Positions 24,336 through 34,699 of a DNA stretch of 36,059 nucleotides are shown here, piece after piece. Each line of letters starts with the position of its first letter. The first letter of the stretch is position 1. Under the pieces are notes generated by a model that was not told the DNA's origin, ran no database searches, and was given only the letters and a program-made list of their open reading frames with translations. The translations under genes and the position numbers were made by a program. This DNA is from Pantoea eucrina (lineage in GTDB: Bacteria > Pseudomonadota > Gammaproteobacteria > Enterobacterales > Enterobacteriaceae). Location of the stretch: the NCBI RefSeq assembly GCF_002095385.1, contig NZ_MIPP01000038.1, positions 1 to 36,059 on the forward strand, written 5' to 3'.

Positions 24336-26171
24336 ATGGAACAGCAACAGGTGCTGGCGGTACGCGATCTGTGCGTCACTTTTCAGCATGAAGAGAGTAA
24401 AACTGAAGCGGTGCGTCATCTTTCGCTCGATCTGCTGCGGGGAGAAACCCTGGCGCTGGTCGGGGAGTCTGGCTCAGGGAAATCAGTGACGTCACTGGCG
24501 CTGATGCGCCTGATTCAGCAGGCGGGCAGCGAGATCAGCGGTGAGATAAAGCTGCGCCGCCGAAACGGAGAGATCCTGGACGTCATGCGCGCGTCGCCCG
24601 GTCAGATGCGGCAGGTGCGCGGCGCTGACATGGCGATGATCTTTCAGGAGCCGATGACCTCGCTGAATCCGGTATTTACCGTGGGCGAACAGATTGCTGA
24701 GTCAGTACGACTACACCAGAAGATGAGCCATCAGCAGGCGCTCGCTGAAGCGCGGCGCATGCTGGATCTGGTACGCATTCCGGATGCGCACGCTATCCTG
24801 TCGCGTTATCCGCATCAGCTCTCTGGCGGGATGCGCCAGCGCGTCATGATTGCGATGGCGCTCTCCTGCCGGCCCGCACTGCTGATTGCCGATGAGCCAA
24901 CGACGGCGCTGGATGTCACTATTCAGGCGCAGATCCTGCAGCTTATCCGCGTGCTGCAAAAAGAGATGCAGATGGGCGTGATTTTTATCACGCACGATAT
25001 GGGCGTCGTCGCTGAAATGGCCGATCGCGTGCAGGTCATGTATCGCGGTGATGTTATCGAACAGGCGCCAGTGCAGCAGCTGTTTAACGCGCCGGCTCAG
25101 CCTTATACCCGCGCGCTGCTGGCAGCCGTGCCCCGGCTGGGCGCGATGAGCGGGCAGCCACTGCCGGCAAAATTTCCTCTGCTGAGCACCACCGGGCAGG
25201 AGGCGCCGGCTCTGCCGCAGGATACCGTGCGTCGCGATCGCCCGCCGGTGCTGCAGGTGCGCGACCTGACAACCCGCTTCGACCTGCGCAGCGGTCTCTT
25301 TAACCGGGTTACGCGCCGGGTACACGCGGTAGAGAAGGTGAGCTTTGATCTCTATGCCGGTGAGACGCTGGCGCTGGTCGGGGAGTCGGGATGCGGTAAA
25401 TCGACCACCGGTCGTTCACTGCTGCGGCTGGTCGCCAGTCAGGGCGGCAGCATCACCTTTAACGGTCAGCGTATCGACGCGCTGCAGGGGAGCGCGCTGG
25501 CGGCGCTGCGGCGCGATATTCAGTTTATTTTTCAGGATCCCTACGCCTCGCTCGATCCGCGCCTCACGGTAGGCTTTTCTGTGATGGAGCCGCTGCTGGT
25601 CCATCGCGTGATGAGTCGCGCGCAGGCGGAGAAGCGCGTTGCCTGGCTGCTGGAGCGGGTAGGGCTGCAGCCGGAGCATGCGCAGCGCTACCCGCATGAG
25701 TTCTCAGGCGGCCAGCGGCAGCGCATCTGTATTGCGCGAGCGCTGGCGCTGAATCCCAAAGTGGTCATTGCGGATGAGTCCGTGTCAGCGCTGGATGTCT
25801 CGGTCCAGGCGCAGATTATCAATCTGATGCTGGATCTGCAGCGGGAAACCGGCATCGCTTTTCTGTTCATTTCGCATGATATGGCGGTGGTGGAGCGTAT
25901 CAGCCACCGTGTAGCGGTGATGTATCTGGGGCAGATCGTTGAGACAGGACCGCGCCAGGCGGTGTTTGAGCAGCCGCGTCATCCTTATACCCGCAAACTG
26001 ATGGCGGCCGTACCGGTGGCGGACCCGGCACACCGGCATCGCGAACGGGCGTTAATGGTTGATGAGATCCCCAGCGCCGTACGTCCGCTGGGGGATGAGC
26101 CGGACGTCGCGCCGCTGCTGGAGGTGGCGCCAGGACACTTTGTGGCACGCCATGCGATCGGTGGCGCCTGA
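24336..26171 (+). CDS. gsiA: Glutathione ABC transporter ATP-binding protein GsiA
   Basis: Fused double ATPase of the glutathione importer. The 611 residues (E. coli 623) contain two Dpp/Opp-type domains. The first has Walker A GESGSGKS (43-50), signature LSGGMRQR and [14 protein letters not shown]. The second has GESGCGKS (349-356), FSGGQRQR and [14 protein letters not shown], where Ser replaces the usual Pro-Thr after the Walker B Glu as in E. coli. Each half carries the oligopeptide-type C-terminal extension ([26 protein letters not shown]). Follows iaaA by 12 bases with AGGAG upstream. Confidence 0.96.
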   Translation: MEQQQVLAVRDLCVTFQHEESKTEAVRHLSLDLLRGETLALVGESGSGKSVTSLALMRLIQQAGSEISGEIKLRRRNGEILDVMRASPGQMRQVRGADMAMIFQEPMTSLNPVFTVGEQIAESVRLHQKMSHQQALAEARRMLDLVRIPDAHAILSRYPHQLSGGMRQRVMIAMALSCRPALLIADEPTTALDVTIQAQILQLIRVLQKEMQMGVIFITHDMGVVAEMADRVQVMYRGDVIEQAPVQQLFNAPAQPYTRALLAAVPRLGAMSGQPLPAKFPLLSTTGQEAPALPQDTVRRDRPPVLQVRDLTTRFDLRSGLFNRVTRRVHAVEKVSFDLYAGETLALVGESGCGKSTTGRSLLRLVASQGGSITFNGQRIDALQGSALAALRRDIQFIFQDPYASLDPRLTVGFSVMEPLLVHRVMSRAQAEKRVAWLLERVGLQPEHAQRYPHEFSGGQRQRICIARALALNPKVVIADESVSALDVSVQAQIINLMLDLQRETGIAFLFISHDMAVVERISHRVAVMYLGQIVETGPRQAVFEQPRHPYTRKLMAAVPVADPAHRHRERALMVDEIPSAVRPLGDEPDVAPLLEVAPGHFVARHAIGGA

Positions 26172-26183
26172 CGAATAACATAG

Positions 26184-26203
26184 CGTCCTGAACCCAGGAC
26201 GCA
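26184..26203 (+). repeat. Intercistronic hairpin between gsiA and gsiB
   Basis: GCGTCCTG pairs with CAGGACGC with an AACC loop, in the 61-base gap. There is no U-tract, so it is a candidate RNA-stability element ahead of the binding-protein gene. Confidence 0.5.
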
Positions 26204-26232
26204 GCACAAGGGACTACAGGAGAAGCACCATC

Positions 26233-27768
26233 ATGCACCAGATTATGCGTAACGGGATTATCACCGCTGGCGTGCTGAGCGCTGCGCTGACGCTGCCCGC
26301 CTGGGCGGCAAAAGATGCGGTCATTGCCGTGAGCTCAACCTTTACCACGCTGGATCCTTACGACGCCAACGACACCTTGTCGCAGGCGGTTGCCAAATCT
26401 TTCTATCAGGGGCTGTTCAGCTTTGATAAAGAGATGAAGCTGGTAAACGTGCTGGCCGAAAGCTCTCAGGCCAGTGATGACGGGCTCACTTACACCATCA
26501 AACTGCGTTCCGGCATTAAATTTCAGGATGGTACCGATTTCAACGCTGAGGCGGTTAAGGTGAACCTCGATCGCGCCAGTAATCCTGATAACCATCTCAA
26601 ACGCTATAACCTGTTCAAATATATTGCGACCACGGAAGTGGTCGATCCGCTCACGGTAAAAATCACGCTGAAGCAGCCTTTTTCAGCGTTTATCAACAAC
26701 CTGGCGCATCCGGCGGCGGCGATGATTTCGCCCACCGCGCTGAAAAAGTATGGCAAAGAGATTGGCTTCCATCCGGTCGGCACCGGCCCTTATGTGTTTG
26801 AAACCTGGAATCAGACCGATTTTGTCAAAGTGAAAAAGTGGGCGGGATACTGGAAGCCGGGCTATCCGAAACTCGATACCATTACCTGGCGTCCTATCGT
26901 GGATAACAACACCCGCGCGGCCATGCTGCAGACCGGCGAGGCGACGTTTGCTTTTCCGGTGCCTTTTGAGCAGGCCAAACGCCTTGAAAGTAACGCTAAG
27001 CTGAACGTCATTACCACGCCTTCGATCATGCAGCGTTATATCAGCCTGAACGTCACGCAAAAGCCGTTTGATAACCCGAAAGTGCGTGAGGCGCTGGAAT
27101 ATGCCATTAACCGTGAGGCGCTGGCAAAAGTGGCGTTTGCCGGGTATGCCACGCCCGCTACCGGTATCGTGCCGCCCTCTATCGATTTCGCTCAGCGTTA
27201 TCCGGCTATCAAATACGATCCGGCTAAAGCGCGGGCGCTGTTGAAAGAAGCGGGCTACGGCAACGGCTTTGAGACCACGCTCTGGTCCTCGCATAACCAC
27301 AGCACGGCGCAGAAAGTGCTGCAGTTTACCCAGCAGCAGCTGGCGCAGGTGGGCGTGAAGGTGAAAGTCACCGCTATGGATGCCGGACAGCGCGCTGCGG
27401 AAGTGGAAAGCAAAGGGCAAAAAGAGAGTGGCGTACGCATGTTCTATACCGGCTGGTCCGCCTCGACCGGTGAGGCCGACTGGGCGCTGACGCCGCTGTT
27501 CGCCACGACCTCCTGGCCGCCAGCGATCTTCAATACCGCGTTTTACAGTAATCCGCAGGTGGATAAAGATCTGGCTGATGCATTAAAGACTACCGATCGT
27601 GAACGCAAAGCGCAGCTCTATAAAGATGCGCAGGATCGCATCTGGAATGACCATCCGTGGATCCCGCTGGTTGTCGAGCAGCTGCTCTCGGCCAGCAACA
27701 AAAACCTGACCGGGTTCTACGTCATGCCGGATACCTCGTTTAATTTCGACGAAGCGGATCTGAAGTAA
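26233..27768 (+). CDS. gsiB: Glutathione-binding periplasmic protein GsiB
   Basis: Solute-binding protein of the DppA/OppA family that presents glutathione to GsiCD. The 511 residues compare with 512 in E. coli. The signal peptide is about 26 residues, ending [11 protein letters not shown]. Typical family segments: [70 protein letters not shown] and [25 protein letters not shown] stands before the ATG. Hairpins flank the gene on both sides, which may raise its mRNA level above its neighbours. Confidence 0.95.
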   Translation: MHQIMRNGIITAGVLSAALTLPAWAAKDAVIAVSSTFTTLDPYDANDTLSQAVAKSFYQGLFSFDKEMKLVNVLAESSQASDDGLTYTIKLRSGIKFQDGTDFNAEAVKVNLDRASNPDNHLKRYNLFKYIATTEVVDPLTVKITLKQPFSAFINNLAHPAAAMISPTALKKYGKEIGFHPVGTGPYVFETWNQTDFVKVKKWAGYWKPGYPKLDTITWRPIVDNNTRAAMLQTGEATFAFPVPFEQAKRLESNAKLNVITTPSIMQRYISLNVTQKPFDNPKVREALEYAINREALAKVAFAGYATPATGIVPPSIDFAQRYPAIKYDPAKARALLKEAGYGNGFETTLWSSHNHSTAQKVLQFTQQQLAQVGVKVKVTAMDAGQRAAEVESKGQKESGVRMFYTGWSASTGEADWALTPLFATTSWPPAIFNTAFYSNPQVDKDLADALKTTDRERKAQLYKDAQDRIWNDHPWIPLVVEQLLSASNKNLTGFYVMPDTSFNFDEADLK

Positions 27769-27775
27769 CCAGACT

Positions 27776-27796
27776 GGCCAGCCGCTCCGGCTGGCC
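27776..27796 (+). repeat. Intercistronic hairpin between gsiB and gsiC
   Basis: GGCCAGCC pairs with GGCTGGCC with a GCTCC loop, eight bases after the gsiB stop and without a T run. It probably blocks 3' decay of the gsiB message or attenuates the permease genes. Confidence 0.55.
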
Positions 27797-27816
27797 GCTG
27801 CTGCGCAGGATGTTGC

Positions 27817-28737
27817 ATGCTCAACTACTTTTTAAAACGCTTGCTGGGACTGATCCCCACGCTGCTGATTGTTGCCGTACTGGTGTTTCTGTTTGTACAT
27901 CTGCTGCCCGGCGATCCGGCCCGTCTGATTGCCGGCCCCGAAGCGGATGCCTCCGTTGTTGCGCTGGTACGCAGCGAGCTCGGGCTGGATCAGCCGCTGA
28001 TCCAGCAGTTCTGGCATTTTATTTTCAATGCGCTGCAGGGAGAGTTTGGCCAGTCGCTGGTCTCAAAACGCCCGGTGGCGGACGAAATTGCGCAGCGCTT
28101 CTACCCGACGCTGTGGCTGACGCTGACCAGTATGGCGTGGTCAGTGCTGCTGGGTATGGCGCTGGGTATTGTCTCTGCCGTGTGGCGCAACCGCTGGCCC
28201 GATCGCATCGGCATGACGCTGGCGGTTTCCGGCATCTCGTTCCCGGCCTTTGCGCTGGGTATGCTGCTGATGCAGATCTTTTCGGTGGAGCTGGGCTGGC
28301 TGCCCACCGTGGGCGCAGATAGCTGGCAGCACTTTATTCTGCCTTCTCTCACGCTGGGCGCTGCCGTTGCCGCGATTATGGCGCGCTTTACCCGCGCCTC
28401 ATTTATTGAGGTTTTGCAGGAAGATTACATGCGCACCGCCCGGGCTAAAGGCGTGCGCGAATCGCTGGTGGTGGTGAAACATGGGCTGCGCAACGCCCTG
28501 ATCCCGGTGGTCACGATGATGGGCCTGCAGTTTGGTTTTCTGCTGGGAGGATCGATCGTGGTGGAGGTGGTGTTTAACTGGCCTGGTCTCGGTCGCCTGC
28601 TGGTGGACTCCGTGGAGATGCGGGATTACCCGGTGATTCAGGCGGAAGTTCTGCTGTTTTCACTGGAATTTATCCTGATCAATCTGATTGTCGATATGCT
28701 TTACGCGGCAATCAATCCGGCTATTCGCTACAAATAA
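27817..28737 (+). CDS. gsiC: Glutathione ABC transporter permease GsiC
   Basis: Inner-membrane permease subunit, 306 residues as in E. coli, with about six helices. It begins [20 protein letters not shown], the usual DppB-type start, then [18 protein letters not shown]. The coupling loop is [20 protein letters not shown], followed by [15 protein letters not shown] and [24 protein letters not shown] precedes the ATG. The stop is 10 bases before the gsiD start. Confidence 0.95.
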   Translation: MLNYFLKRLLGLIPTLLIVAVLVFLFVHLLPGDPARLIAGPEADASVVALVRSELGLDQPLIQQFWHFIFNALQGEFGQSLVSKRPVADEIAQRFYPTLWLTLTSMAWSVLLGMALGIVSAVWRNRWPDRIGMTLAVSGISFPAFALGMLLMQIFSVELGWLPTVGADSWQHFILPSLTLGAAVAAIMARFTRASFIEVLQEDYMRTARAKGVRESLVVVKHGLRNALIPVVTMMGLQFGFLLGGSIVVEVVFNWPGLGRLLVDSVEMRDYPVIQAEVLLFSLEFILINLIVDMLYAAINPAIRYK

Positions 28738-28747
28738 GGAGTCGCGA

Positions 28748-29653
28748 TTGAAAAACTGGCGACGCGATGCGGTGGTGAAACAGCTGCCGCACCTGACGGA
28801 AAACCGGGTGCGTACCCCGTGGCGTGAGTTCTGGCGCCGTTTTCGCCAGCAGCATGTGGCGCTGCTGGCGGGCAGCTTTGTCCTGCTGCTGATTGTACTG
28901 GCCTTTATTGCGCCGTGGATCGCGCCTTTCGATGCGGAAAACTATTTTGACTACGATCGTCTGAATGAAGGGCCGTCGTGGCTGCACCTGTTTGGCGTGG
29001 ACTCGCTGGGGCGGGACATTTTCAGCCGGGTGCTGGCAGGCACCCGTATTTCACTGATGGCGGGATTCTTCTCTGTCATTATCGGCGCGTTGATCGGTAC
29101 GCTGCTGGGTCTGCTGGCGGGGTACTATGAGGGCTGGTGGGATCGGCTGATTATGCGCATCTGCGACGTGCTGTTTGCCTTTCCCGGTATTCTGCTGGCG
29201 ATAGCGGTCGTCGCCATTATGGGCAGCGGGATGAGCAACGTTATTGTGGCGGTGGCGATTTTCAGCATACCTGCGTTCGCCCGGCTGGTGCGCGGTAACA
29301 CGCTGGTGCTCAAGCAGCAGACCTATATTGAGTCGGCGCGCAGCATTGGCGCGTCAGATCGCACGATTATTTTCCGGCATATTCTGCCCGGCACGATTTC
29401 CTCCATCATGGTCTATTTCACCATGCGTATTGGTACCTCAATTATCACCGCCGCCAGCCTCTCTTTTCTGGGGCTCGGCGCACAGCCGCCTACGCCGGAG
29501 TGGGGAGCAATGCTGAATGAAGCGCGAGCGGATATGGTGATGGCGCCTCACGTCGCTATTTTTCCCAGCCTGGCGATTTTCCTGACCGTTCTGGCGTTTA
29601 ACCTGCTGGGTGACGGCCTGCGCGATGCGCTGGATCCAAAACTGAAAAGCTGA
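28748..29653 (+). CDS. gsiD: Glutathione ABC transporter permease GsiD (TTG start)
   Basis: Second permease subunit, DppC type, 301 residues (E. coli 303). The start appears to be TTG 28748, giving [20 protein letters not shown], which aligns with the E. coli N-terminus. AGGAG sits six bases in front, and the only in-frame upstream ATG (28688) lies deep within gsiC. Motifs: [76 protein letters not shown] and [20 protein letters not shown]. Last gene of the operon. No clear terminator follows. Confidence 0.93.
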   Translation: MKNWRRDAVVKQLPHLTENRVRTPWREFWRRFRQQHVALLAGSFVLLLIVLAFIAPWIAPFDAENYFDYDRLNEGPSWLHLFGVDSLGRDIFSRVLAGTRISLMAGFFSVIIGALIGTLLGLLAGYYEGWWDRLIMRICDVLFAFPGILLAIAVVAIMGSGMSNVIVAVAIFSIPAFARLVRGNTLVLKQQTYIESARSIGASDRTIIFRHILPGTISSIMVYFTMRIGTSIITAASLSFLGLGAQPPTPEWGAMLNEARADMVMAPHVAIFPSLAIFLTVLAFNLLGDGLRDALDPKLKS

Positions 29654-29819
29654 GCAGCGAACCGGCCCGGGCTACTAAAAGTGTCTAATATTAAAGGAGC
29701 AGCGATAACGCTTTCACAGATTTTCCCCGGGCCGTTGCGCAGGACGTTGCTCCGCCGGTAAGGATGCTGCCGGCGCAAAGCCGTCCCGGTGGCAGCTCAG
29801 GGCGCAAAGGAGAAGAGAG

Positions 29820-30269
29820 ATGGAACCGTTTGATTATCAGCAGGATTATAAAAATCTTGATTTGCGACAGCACCCTGAGCTTTATCGCGTGGGGCGGGGC
29901 GAGCAGGGCGTACTGATGGTGGAGCCTTACAAAAGTGAGATTTTGCCCTGGTGGCGTTTTCGTACCGTAGAGGTAGCGAAAGAGTCCTCGGAAAAAATCA
30001 TGCAGCTGTTTGAAGCGTATCGCGAGAAAGATGATTTTGTCGGTATGGATATGGCGCGCAAATTTATTCAGATGGGGTATACGCGCGCCCGGCGCTACAG
30101 CAATCATCAGGGAGGACGTAAATATGATGCGGATGGCAAAGAGCTGCCGCGCACGGTAGAAAAAGAGAAGGCCGCAGCGGCGGCCATCTTTAAAGCGTGC
30201 TGGGATAAATTACGCGCCGACGAAGATTATCTGAAGCGTAAAAAAGCGCACCAGCAGAAATATGGTTAG
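29820..30269 (+). CDS. DUF4385 family protein
   Basis: A 149-residue soluble protein of unknown function that I recognise as DUF4385. It has no signal peptide or membrane span. It starts with an aromatic-rich [20 protein letters not shown], then [20 protein letters not shown] followed by WWRF, a helical middle ([19 protein letters not shown]), the basic [16 protein letters not shown], and a very basic, helical C-terminus. AGGAGAAG is a good ribosome site. Its 166-base upstream gap contains a small GCCGG/CCGGC hairpin near 29757-29777 but no clear promoter or terminator. Its stop overlaps the convergent rimO stop. Confidence 0.8.
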   Translation: MEPFDYQQDYKNLDLRQHPELYRVGRGEQGVLMVEPYKSEILPWWRFRTVEVAKESSEKIMQLFEAYREKDDFVGMDMARKFIQMGYTRARRYSNHQGGRKYDADGKELPRTVEKEKAAAAAIFKACWDKLRADEDYLKRKKAHQQKYG

Positions 30270-31591
30270 ATGCGGCTGCCCCACAGATCGTATTCGTCCG
30301 CGTGCTCCACTTTCACCCGCACCACATCACCTGCTTTTACCTGCCGGTCGCCGTTGAGATAGACGGCACCGTCGATTTCCGGTGCGTCCGCCATGCTGCG
30401 TCCGACGGCACCTTCTTCATCCACTTCGTCAATGATGACCAGTATTTCGCGGCCCACTTTCTCCTGCAGGCGTTCGCTGGAGATCTGCTGCTGCAGCTGC
30501 ATAAAGCGGTCAAAGCGCGCCTGTTTTACCTCTTCCGGAACCGGATCCGGCAGCTGATTGGCGGTGGCGCCTTCTACCGGGCTGTACTGGAAGCAGCCTA
30601 CGCGATCGAGACGCGCCTCTTTCAGGAAGTCGAGCAGCATCTGGAAATCTTCTTCGGTTTCACCCGGGAAGCCCACGATAAACGTAGAGCGCAGCGTCAG
30701 CTCCGGACAGATCTCACGCCAGCGCTTGATGCGCTCCAGCGTACGCTCCACGGCGCCCGGACGCTTCATCAGCTTCAGGATGCGCGGGCTGGCGTGCTGC
30801 AGCGGAATGTCGAGGTAGGGCAAAATTTTGCCTTCTGCCATCAGCGGGATGACATCATCCACGTGCGGATAGGGATAAACATAGTGCAGGCGTACCCAGA
30901 CGCCGAGTTTTGCCAGCTGTTCACACAGGCTCACCATGCTGGTTTTTACCGGCGCACCGTTCCAGAAACCGGTACGATGTTTCACATCCACGCCGTAAGC
31001 AGACGTATCCTGCGAGATCACCAGCAGCTCTTTCACGCCTGACTCAGCCAGACGCTTCGCTTCATCCAGCACGCTGCCAATCGGACGACTGTCGAGATCG
31101 CCGCGCATGGACGGAATAATACAGAACGTACAGCGGTGGTTGCAGCCTTCCGAGATTTTCAGATAGGCGTAGTGGCGCGGCGTCAGTTTCACGCCCTGCT
31201 CAGGCACCAGGCTCAGAAACGGGTTATGAACAGGTTTAGGTACATAGGTATGCACGTGCTCAAGCACCTGCTCATAGCTGTGCGGACCGGTGATCTCCAG
31301 CACTTTCGGATGCACTTCGCGGATCTGATCCACTTTGGCACCCAGACAGCCGGTGACGATCACTTTGCCGTTTTCATTCAGCGCTTCACCAATCGCTTCC
31401 AGAGATTCCTGAACCGCGCTGTCAATAAATCCGCAGGTATTAACGATAACGATCTCCGCGTCATCGTAGCGTGGTACCACGTCATAGCCTTCAGTACGCA
31501 GTTCCGTCAGGATACGTTCTGAGTCAACGAGGTTTTTAGGACAACCGAGTGAGACGAAGCCCACGCGTGGCGGATTAGTGACATGGCTCAT
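30266..31591 (-). CDS. rimO: Ribosomal protein S12 methylthiotransferase RimO
   Basis: Radical-SAM enzyme that adds a methylthio group to the aspartate of ribosomal protein S12. It is 441 residues, the same as E. coli. The N-terminal domain has cluster cysteines C17, C53 and C82 ([24 protein letters not shown]). The radical-SAM cluster is C150, C154, C157 in [14 protein letters not shown] domain lies at the C-terminus. AAGGAT precedes the start. Its stop codon overlaps that of the convergent DUF4385 gene (TTAG), so there is no room for a terminator. Confidence 0.97.
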   Translation of the reverse strand: MSHVTNPPRVGFVSLGCPKNLVDSERILTELRTEGYDVVPRYDDAEIVIVNTCGFIDSAVQESLEAIGEALNENGKVIVTGCLGAKVDQIREVHPKVLEITGPHSYEQVLEHVHTYVPKPVHNPFLSLVPEQGVKLTPRHYAYLKISEGCNHRCTFCIIPSMRGDLDSRPIGSVLDEAKRLAESGVKELLVISQDTSAYGVDVKHRTGFWNGAPVKTSMVSLCEQLAKLGVWVRLHYVYPYPHVDDVIPLMAEGKILPYLDIPLQHASPRILKLMKRPGAVERTLERIKRWREICPELTLRSTFIVGFPGETEEDFQMLLDFLKEARLDRVGCFQYSPVEGATANQLPDPVPEEVKQARFDRFMQLQQQISSERLQEKVGREILVIIDEVDEEGAVGRSMADAPEIDGAVYLNGDRQVKAGDVVRVKVEHADEYDLWGSRI

Positions 31592-31896
31592 AAGGATAAA
31601 AATTCATCATAATTAGTATGGACAGGAGCGCGATTGTACAGAGGTTGCAGCGGAAAATGTATAGCTGAAGCAACAATCTGCCTGCCTGCAGAATATGAAT
31701 GCAGCGCTATGCTTAGAGTGCACGGCGCAGCCTGACGCCGGGTATTTCAGCCCGCAGCGGGTTGTGCGGTTGCTGCGATTTTGCTTAAATGACGGGTTGT
31801 TGAAGGTAACTTATTCTCAACGCTGAAGAATTTAAACGCGTGCGCTGGCAGGCTATGCGATGACAGCGCAGCAGTGCATAGAGTGAGAGCAGACAA
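31592..31896. other. Intergenic region between rimO and the carbonic anhydrase gene
   Basis: 305 bases holding both divergent promoters. E. coli has bssR beyond rimO; no counterpart is seen here. Visible structure: CCCGC-A-GCGGG near 31750-31760, and CTATGC (31853-31858) / GCATAG (31876-31881) just before the carbonic anhydrase start. I could not choose a promoter with confidence, and no small ORF has a good ribosome site. Confidence 0.5.
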
Positions 31897-32532
31897 ATGC
31901 AAGAGATCGTCAAAGGTTTTCTGAATTTTCAACAGAACGTATTCCCTGAAAGGAAGGATCTTTTCAAGAGTCTGGCTTCCAACCAGAATCCTAAAGCGCT
32001 GTTTATCTCCTGTTCAGACAGCCGTCTGGTGCCGGAGCTGGTCACGCAGCAGGAGCCAGGGCAGCTGTTTGTGATCCGCAACGCCGGCAACATTGTGCCA
32101 CCGTTTGGCCCGGAGCCAGGCGGCGTCTCTGCCACCATCGAGTATGCGGTACTGGCGCTGGGCGTAACGGAAATCATTATTTGCGGTCACTCCAACTGTG
32201 GCGCAATGAACGCGATCGCCTCCAACGCCGATCTGGAAAACATGCCGGCGGTCGATCACTGGCTGCACTACGCTAACGCTGCAAAAGCCGTGGTTGACGA
32301 GCGCAACTACGATTCTGTTGAGGTGCGCCTTAATGAGATGGTGAAAGAGAACGTTATAGCGCAGCTGAACAATATCAAAACGCATCCTTCCGTCTCGGTT
32401 GCTTTGCGTAAAGGCAAGCTGCGTCTGCACGGCTGGGTTTACGATATCGAAACGGGGAAAATCAACGCCCTGACCAAAGGCGGCGCAGAGTTTATCTGCC
32501 TGTCTGACAACCCTGAAACCTGCTTCGAGTAA
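31897..32532 (+). CDS. Beta-class carbonic anhydrase, CynT-like
   Basis: Interconverts carbon dioxide and bicarbonate in the cytoplasm. It is 211 residues. Zinc ligands C39, H98 and C101 with the Asp41-Arg43 dyad are all present ([25 protein letters not shown]). The sequence is closer to E. coli CynT than to Can, as shown by [35 protein letters not shown] and [13 protein letters not shown]. No cyanase (cynS) or cyanate transporter is adjacent, so a general bicarbonate-supply role is more likely than cyanate detoxification. The ribosome site (GAGAG) is weak. A terminator hairpin follows. Confidence 0.93.
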   Translation: MQEIVKGFLNFQQNVFPERKDLFKSLASNQNPKALFISCSDSRLVPELVTQQEPGQLFVIRNAGNIVPPFGPEPGGVSATIEYAVLALGVTEIIICGHSNCGAMNAIASNADLENMPAVDHWLHYANAAKAVVDERNYDSVEVRLNEMVKENVIAQLNNIKTHPSVSVALRKGKLRLHGWVYDIETGKINALTKGGAEFICLSDNPETCFE

Positions 32533-32540
32533 TCTCCTCC

Positions 32541-32570
32541 AGCCCGGCCTGCGCCGGGCTTAATGTTTTG
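32541..32570 (+). terminator. Terminator of the carbonic anhydrase gene
   Basis: AGCCCGGC (32541-32548) pairs with GCCGGGCT (32553-32560), loop CTGC, followed by TAATGTTTTG, a discontinuous T run. Confidence 0.7.
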
Positions 32571-32637
32571 TAAATTTCCCCCGCTGCTGCGTGCGCGCTG
32601 TCTACCCTTAACGGCAGAGCGAATACAGGAGCAACCT

Positions 32638-33771
32638 ATGCATATCTGGCGAGCAGCGCTGATTTCCGGCGCACTAAGCTGTTCTTCTCTGGCGCTGGCT
32701 GCGGATGTGGCGGTAGAGGTGCTGCAGGACAACCTCTCTCATCCCTGGTCGGTGGCCTTTTTGCCGGATAACCGCACGCTGCTTATCACCGAGCGCACCG
32801 GTCAGCTGCGCAGCTGGCAGCCTGAGGGCGGCCTGTCGAAGCCGATTCAGGGCGTGCCGCAGGTCTGGGCTGAGCGGCAGGGCGGGTTACTGGATGTGGT
32901 TCCGGCACCTGATTTCGCGCAAAGCCGCCGCGTATGGCTGAGTTACACCACGGCCGATAGCCGCGGGCGTGCCGGTGGCGTCGTGGGTTACGGTCAGCTG
33001 AGCGAGGATATGCAGAAGCTTAACGGGTTTCGCGTGGTGCTGGAGCAGACGCCTAAACTCTCCGGTGGTGCCAATATCGGTACCCGGCTCGCCTTTGACC
33101 GGCAGGGCTTTCTCTATGTGGCTTTCGGCGACAATTTTGTCAGCAGCAGCGCCCGGCAGCTGGATAAGCTGTCAGGAAAAATTGTTCGCCTGACGCAGGA
33201 GGGTGGCGTACCGCAGGATAATCCGTTTGTTCACACCCAGGGCGCCCGTCCGGAGATCTGGAGCTATGGCGTGCGTAATCCTCAGGGGCTGGCGCTGAAT
33301 CCCTGGACGGGAGATATGTGGGAGAGTGAGCACGGGCCGCGCGGCGGCGATGAGGTAAACCGGCTGGAGAAAGGCCACAACTATGGCTGGCCGCTTGCCA
33401 CGTACGGCATCGATTACAGCGGGCAGCCGGTGCCGGAAGCGAAGGGCACGCAGGTCGCAGGAACCGACCAGCCGCTGTTCTGGTGGAAAGTGTCACCGGC
33501 TCTCAGCGGCATGGCGTTCTACACCAGTACGCGCTTTCCGCAGTGGAAAAACGCGCTGTTTATCGGTGCACTGAAAGATAAAAGCCTGATCCGGCTGCGC
33601 GTTGAGGGCGATCGGGTCACGGAGGAGGAGCGGCTGCTGAGCGATCGTAATGAACGTATCCGCGATGTGCGTCAGGGGCCGGATGGCTGGCTTTACGTAC
33701 TGACCGATGAAGCCAGCGGTAAATTGCTCCGGGTAGGCGTGCAGCCGGAGCAGGCTGAAACAGGTAACTAA
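32638..33771 (+). CDS. yliI: PQQ-dependent aldose sugar dehydrogenase YliI
   Basis: Soluble periplasmic sugar dehydrogenase with a six-bladed beta-propeller that needs PQQ and calcium; oxidises aldoses. It is 377 residues against 371 in E. coli. The signal peptide of about 22 residues ends SLALAADV. Typical segments: LSHPWSVAFLPDNRTLLITE, GGLLDVVPAPDF, NPQGLALNPWTGDMWESEHG followed by PRGGDEVNRL, HNYGWPLATYGIDYSG and GPDGWLYVLTDEASGKLLRV. CAGGAG stands six bases before the ATG. Its stop codon abuts that of the convergent HAD gene. Activity would depend on PQQ made elsewhere or imported. Confidence 0.93.
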   Translation: MHIWRAALISGALSCSSLALAADVAVEVLQDNLSHPWSVAFLPDNRTLLITERTGQLRSWQPEGGLSKPIQGVPQVWAERQGGLLDVVPAPDFAQSRRVWLSYTTADSRGRAGGVVGYGQLSEDMQKLNGFRVVLEQTPKLSGGANIGTRLAFDRQGFLYVAFGDNFVSSSARQLDKLSGKIVRLTQEGGVPQDNPFVHTQGARPEIWSYGVRNPQGLALNPWTGDMWESEHGPRGGDEVNRLEKGHNYGWPLATYGIDYSGQPVPEAKGTQVAGTDQPLFWWKVSPALSGMAFYTSTRFPQWKNALFIGALKDKSLIRLRVEGDRVTEEERLLSDRNERIRDVRQGPDGWLYVLTDEASGKLLRVGVQPEQAETGN

Positions 33772-34428
33772 TCAGCGCGCCCAGCGGCAAATCTGCCAGC
33801 CGCGCTGCTCCGCCTCATGCTGCAGGCGCGCATCCGGATTGACTGCCCAGGCGTGGTCAGCCCAGGCCAGCAGCGGCAGGTCATTAAACGAGTCGCTGTA
33901 GGCCCAGGTGCGTGTGAAACTGAGCGCCTGCTGACGGGCCTGCCAGTCGCGCAGGCGAACCACTTTACCTTCGCGATAGGTTGCGGTGCCGAGCATAGAG
34001 CCGCTGTAGCGGGCATCAACAACTTCAGCATGAATGGCCAGCGCACCGTCCACGCCCAGACGTTCAGCGATAGGAATGGCAAGGTGGTCGCCACTGGCGG
34101 TCACGATTAGCACCTTATCACCACGCTGCTGATGCCACTGAATGCGCTCCCGTGCGGCAGGAAACACACGCGGCAGGATGTCACGGTGGATAAAGCGTCT
34201 TATCCAGCCAGCCACGGTCGGCGTGGCCATGCCAGCCAGCGGTGCCAGCGTGGTGTGCATATACTCTTCAATGGGCAGCTCGCCGGCGTAATAACGCTGC
34301 ATCAGCCTGCGATCCTCATCAATCACTGTTTCAGGCGCAAATCCCTGTGACACCAGCCAGCGCAACCAGAGGCTGGTGCTGTCATCACATATCAGGGTTT
34401 CATCAAGATCGAACACGGCAAGATCCAT
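33772..34428 (-). CDS. HAD-IB family (SerB-like) phosphatase
   Basis: Cytoplasmic haloacid dehalogenase-type phosphatase of subfamily IB; substrate unknown. It is 218 residues. Motif I is VFDLDETL with nucleophile D7 and acid D9, motif II is IVTASGD (T110/S112), motif III Lys is K155, and motif IV is YSDSFNDLPLL (D179, D183). All catalytic positions are present. ATG 34428 has GAGGAG seven bases upstream; an earlier in-frame ATG (34497) lacks one. E. coli has gstB between yliI and dacC, so this gene occupies that place. Related enzymes dephosphorylate phosphoserine or phosphatidylglycerol phosphate, but neither can be assigned. Confidence 0.87.
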   Translation of the reverse strand: MDLAVFDLDETLICDDSTSLWLRWLVSQGFAPETVIDEDRRLMQRYYAGELPIEEYMHTTLAPLAGMATPTVAGWIRRFIHRDILPRVFPAARERIQWHQQRGDKVLIVTASGDHLAIPIAERLGVDGALAIHAEVVDARYSGSMLGTATYREGKVVRLRDWQARQQALSFTRTWAYSDSFNDLPLLAWADHAWAVNPDARLQHEAEQRGWQICRWAR

Positions 34429-34699
34429 AACGCTCTCCTCAGGCTGACTGATCCCAGCGTAGCGGAATTTTGTGACAGGCTTAGCTTTTCCGGACAAATT
34501 CAGAATTGTGCGCAGTTTTTTACCACCGCTGACGGCTTACACTGGACCGGACAGGATGTTGACCTGGATTAATATAAGAAAACTTAATTAACTTTACGAT
34601 TCAACGGTTTTTTTCGCCAGCGCGAACCGTTAGCGTTTTACACGAGATCTTCCCCGCCCGCGAAAGCCCCGATTTTACAAGGACAATCTGGTTACGCCC

